From positions 1 through 8,695 of the forward strand of contig JAPKDK010000116.1 of NCBI GenBank assembly GCA_028872645.1: a DNA stretch of 8,695 nucleotides, written 5' to 3'. Made by a program: the position numbers and the translations under genes. The DNA comes from Verrucomicrobiota bacterium. Its GTDB lineage: Bacteria; Verrucomicrobiota; Verrucomicrobiia; Limisphaerales; UBA1100. The stretch's first letter is position 1. Each line of letters opens with the position of its first letter. The notes under the pieces are model-generated. The model ran no database searches, was not told the origin of the DNA, and was given only the letters and a program-made list of their open reading frames with translations. Shown here one piece after another: positions 6,179 to 8,695 of this stretch.

Positions 6179-8158
6179 ATGATGAAACGACAGTTCTGGT
6201 TTAATGGTTTTAGTGTCGCGGTAGTTAGCCTTGCGACAACAATTTCGGTATATGCCCAACGCGGATCAAAGATACCGGTAGATTCTAACTACCGCTTTGC
6301 CCCGGGCGTCCGGCTATTGACCGGCGATAAACCGATCGATGTCACCACAGGCCACGCCGCGCCTTACATCTATGATTTCAATGGTGATGGTAAACGCGAT
6401 CTCTTGGTTGGCGAGTTTGGCTCCGGCACATATCGCGGGGAAACGACTTCGAAGAGTTCCCTCGCCAATGCCCGGTTGCGTGTTTACCTGAACAAGGGTT
6501 CGAACGCTTCTCCCCGGTATGACGGGTTCAAGTATCTTCAGGCGGGAGGCGAGAACGCCTCAGTTCCAAGCACGTGATGTAGCACGTTTTGTCCACAGTT
6601 TGTGGACTACGATGCAGACGGCGTTGATGATGTTATTGCCGGCTCAATTTATGAGGACATTTATTTGTTCCGCGGATTGGGCAAGGGCAAGTTCGCCAAG
6701 CGAACACTCCTGAGGGATAAAAATAATAACCCGCTAAAAGGAGGCTACTGCTGCACGACAGAGCTTCTGGACATGGACGCTGATGGGGATCTGGATTTGG
6801 TTTGTGCCAACCGCATTAGCAAAGCGAAATGGTTTGAGAATGTCGGCACTCGTAGCACCCCAAAGTTTGGTTCGGTATCCAAGTCGCTACCGATGGCCAA
6901 AGGTGCCGGTTCGGTTACCGGAAGTAATGCGGCCTACACCGACTGGGACGGGGACGGCAAGAGGGACCTGGTGGTCGGTTCAGAGTACGGCCGGATCGTT
7001 TGGCATCGCAATGTGGGCCAAGACAACCGTCCGAAATTTTCAGCAGCCCAACAACTCTTGAAGGATCCCGGCTTTGAGCGAATCAAGGAGGGCGACATCC
7101 CCAAGGTGCACGGCAGTCGCGCGAAAGTGACGATCATCGATTATGATAATGACGGATTACGCGACATCCTGCTGGGCGATTTCACCTCCTGTACCTACGA
7201 CACTCGGCCTCCTTTGACCAAGAAGGAGAAAAAGAAAAAGAAGGCTCTCGAAGCGGAACTGGATGAGCTGCAGAACAAGGCCTATTACGATGAAATCAAC
7301 GAGCTTTCCCGTCAACTCCGGGAAGTCAACAAACCAATCATAGGCCTTCAGCAAGCCCTCAATGCTCGTCTAAAACCCACACCCAATCTTTTGGTGGATG
7401 GTGATTTCGGTCCGAAGACGAAAAACGCCCTGTCGCAATTCCAACGCCTCAACAAACTACCTGCCAATGGCCAACTCGATGAGGCAACGCAAAAAGCGCT
7501 GGGCCTCTTGAACCTTCAAGCCGGGAACCTTGAAAAGGTTGCTCGGATTAAGGCCAGACAGGAAGAATTGCGCCGGCCGGCCAATGAGTTGTACCAGAAA
7601 CTCCGGCCTTACCGTACCGCCGGTTACAAATCCCACGGCTGGGTTTGGTTTTACCGCCAGATGCCCCAGCGCAAAGTTAATCTTACAAAAGAAGTGCTGA
7701 CCGTGAAGCCGGCCACGCGCACCGATGAGGTGACACTACGCACTCTGGCCAGCCACACCTCCGTTGCGCCCGGGCAGGAATTTCAGTTGGCACTGAATTT
7801 CCAGATCGCCGATGGCTGGCACATCTACGGGCCCAAGAAAGGTGAATCCTATCTGCCCACCACGATCGAGTGGAAGCTGCCTAAAGGCACTGTGATGAAA
7901 ACCATTCAATGGCCCAAGCCTCACCTGATAAGTTCTGGAGATTCAGTTCAGCCGACCTACGAAGGAGAGGTTACGGTCCTAGCAACCTTTATTGCGCCCA
8001 AGGATGTCACCGCCGATTCGAAGCTGAAACTGGCGGCGAAAATAAACTGGCAGGTTTGCCGTGAGCTACTGTGTAAACTGGGTGACGCAAAGCTCGAAAC
8101 CAGCATCGCTGTAGGTGCTCCGTCAGCACGCAAATCTACATCAGCCACCGCTAAGTAA
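6179..8158 (+). CDS. Predicted secreted selenoprotein: FG-GAP propeller, PG-binding and DsbD-alpha domains
   Basis: Read as one 659-residue product with TGA 6575-6577 decoded as selenocysteine (U133). Start ATG 6179 or 6182; signal peptide to VYA (24-26). FG-GAP/VCBS calcium-loop repeats: DFNGDGKRD (66-74), DYDADGVDD (143-151), DMDADGDLD (198-206), DWDGDGKRD (255-263), DYDNDGLRD (321-329). The motif STUCSTFCPQFVD begins the second repeat; Cys191-Cys192 precede the third. A Lys/Glu-rich coiled coil (about 347-384) is followed by a peptidoglycan-binding domain (388-443, VDGDFGPKTKNAL and FQRLNKLPANGQLDEAT), a second helix to about 475, and HGWVWFYRQ. The C-terminal 524-645 resembles DsbD N-terminal (alpha) domains: NFQIADGWHIYG, EGEVTVLATF and WQVCRELLCKLGDAKLE with Cys627/Cys632. 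Inferred role: periplasmic, wall-bound thiol/selenol redox protein receiving electrons through its DsbD-like domain. No stop interrupts the frame besides the TGA, and the propeller fold continues across it. The alternative is a nonsense mutation or sequencing error. Confidence 0.75.
6575..6610 (+). promoter_or_regulatory. Candidate bacterial SECIS element (UGA plus downstream hairpin)
   Basis: After TGA 6575-6577, GTCCACA (6591-6597) pairs perfectly with TGTGGAC (6601-6607), leaving loop GTT (6598-6600). The first loop base is G followed by U, as needed for SelB binding, and it lies 20 bases after the TGA, inside the usual 16-37 base range and close to the spacing in E. coli fdhF. GTA (6579-6581) can pair with TAC (6608-6610) below a one-sided bulge. 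The hairpin lies within coding sequence, as bacterial SECIS elements do. Confidence 0.7.
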
Positions 8159-8173
8159 TTTTTTAATAGACTT

Positions 8174-8548
8174 ATGGCCGGACCAAGCAATGTACTAGGA
8201 GGTGAATTGGAGCTTTGTTGCACCGATCCAATGACAGGTTTTTACCGGAACGGCATGTGCTCAACGGGGCCGGGGGATCATGGGTTGCATACCGTATGCA
8301 TCCGGGCCACTGAGGAATTTTTGGAATTCTCCCGCTCAAGGGGTAACGATCTGTCCACGCCAGTCCCCGGGTTCGATTTCCCCGGTCTTGAGGAAGGCGA
8401 CAAGTGGTGCCTGTGTGTCACCCGCTGGAAAGAGGCATTGGATCATGGGATGGCACCGCAGGTTTACATCAAAGCCACTCACATAAGTACTCTGGAATTT
8501 GTGGATCTCGAAGATCTACAGGATCATGCAGTTGAGGAAGAAGCTTAG
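8174..8548 (+). CDS. DUF2237 family cysteine-rich protein
   Basis: A 124-residue cytoplasmic-looking protein without a signal peptide, of normal length for DUF2237, a family of unknown function. Conserved features in order: NVLGGELELCCTDPMTGFYR (6-25), MCSTGPGDHGLHTVC (28-42), EFLEFSRSRGNDLSTPVPGF (about 49-68), FPGLEEGDKWCLCVTRWKEA (about 69-88), and ATHISTLEFVDLEDL near the end. It holds six cysteines (15, 16, 29, 42 and the WCLC pair), most of them family-conserved, suggesting metal or redox chemistry, but none is established. It starts 15 bases after the selenoprotein stop on the same strand with no visible terminator, so the two are probably co-transcribed. No ribosome site is obvious before the ATG. 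Confidence 0.88.
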   Translation: MAGPSNVLGGELELCCTDPMTGFYRNGMCSTGPGDHGLHTVCIRATEEFLEFSRSRGNDLSTPVPGFDFPGLEEGDKWCLCVTRWKEALDHGMAPQVYIKATHISTLEFVDLEDLQDHAVEEEA

Positions 8549-8557
8549 CCCTTCTAA

Positions 8558-8686
8558 TTATTGGTAAATTCGTCCCTGCGAATAACCGGTGAAAACCCTG
8601 TGCATACGAAATAATAACTCCAGCTTGGCGTGGGGAGGATTTGTGATAATTTCTTCTGCGTTGAGCGGCTCTTCGGAGCAGCTCGG
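8558..8686 (-). other. Possible gene tail, unrecognised
   Basis: The minus-strand frame from 8686 to the TAA at 8560-8558 is open for 42 sense codons and contains PPHAKLELLFRMHRVFTGYS, which has protein-like composition. It is closed upstream by TGA 8689-8687 and has only one internal ATG, so it would be the end of a gene only if a frameshift lies near 8687. I recognise no family. The rest of 8549-8695 shows no gene, terminator or repeat. Confidence 0.15.
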
Positions 8687-8695
8687 TCAGCCAGC

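Noticed and set aside
6602..8158. Independent gene starting at GTG 6602
   Set aside because: It would begin in the middle of an FG-GAP repeat without a signal peptide or ribosome site; the frame and fold continue from the upstream part.

Overview
The window looks like a chromosomal segment of a PVC-group bacterium, most likely Verrucomicrobiota and less likely Planctomycetota. The grounds are family content: two DUF1501 proteins (one intact with a twin-arginine leader, one tail fragment), a secreted alpha/beta hydrolase, a secreted EF-hand protein, an FG-GAP (VCBS) propeller protein with a DsbD-type domain, and mostly weak or absent Shine-Dalgarno sites. This is inference from gene families, not a database match.

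Layout. Positions 1-357 are a patchwork: the C-terminal part of a DUF1501 gene on the minus strand abuts the C-terminal part of 2-aminoethylphosphonate-pyruvate transaminase (PhnW) on the plus strand, meeting at an 8-bp inverted repeat. Next comes an intact GlpT/UhpT/UhpC-like MFS transporter (396-2126) with an unusual helical, HEAT-like insertion in its periplasmic loop 5-6. Its stop overlaps the start of a Rieske oxygenase alpha-subunit gene (2123-2878), which is a wreck with two frameshifts, at least three premature stops and a missing C-terminus. The PhnW/transporter/Rieske row looks like a decaying phosphonate or amine catabolic operon. On the minus strand, an esterase-like hydrolase (5171-4329) and a DUF1501 protein (4297-2882) form a two-gene exported-protein unit. 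Divergent from it is a secreted four-EF-hand protein (5288-5860). Then follow two short gene remnants: the N-terminus of a family-2 glycosyltransferase and the C-terminus of a beta-lactamase-like serine hydrolase.

The highlight is 6179-8158. Two stretches that look like separate genes lie in one reading frame, separated only by a TGA at 6575-6577 inside a beta-propeller repeat. Just downstream is a perfect 7-bp stem with a GUU loop starting 20 nt after the TGA, which fits the bacterial SECIS rules. I read this as one secreted selenoprotein of about 659 residues: signal peptide, FG-GAP repeats with a Sec-Cys (TUC) motif, a coiled coil interrupted by a peptidoglycan-binding domain, and a C-terminal DsbD-alpha-like domain with a CxxxxC pair. 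Sec-Cys plus a built-in DsbD-type electron carrier suggests a cell-wall-attached thiol/selenol redox protein. A cysteine-rich DUF2237 gene follows 15 bases downstream, probably in the same operon.

The remaining 147 bases (8549-8695) hold no recognisable gene. No tRNA, rRNA, CRISPR array or complete insertion sequence was seen.
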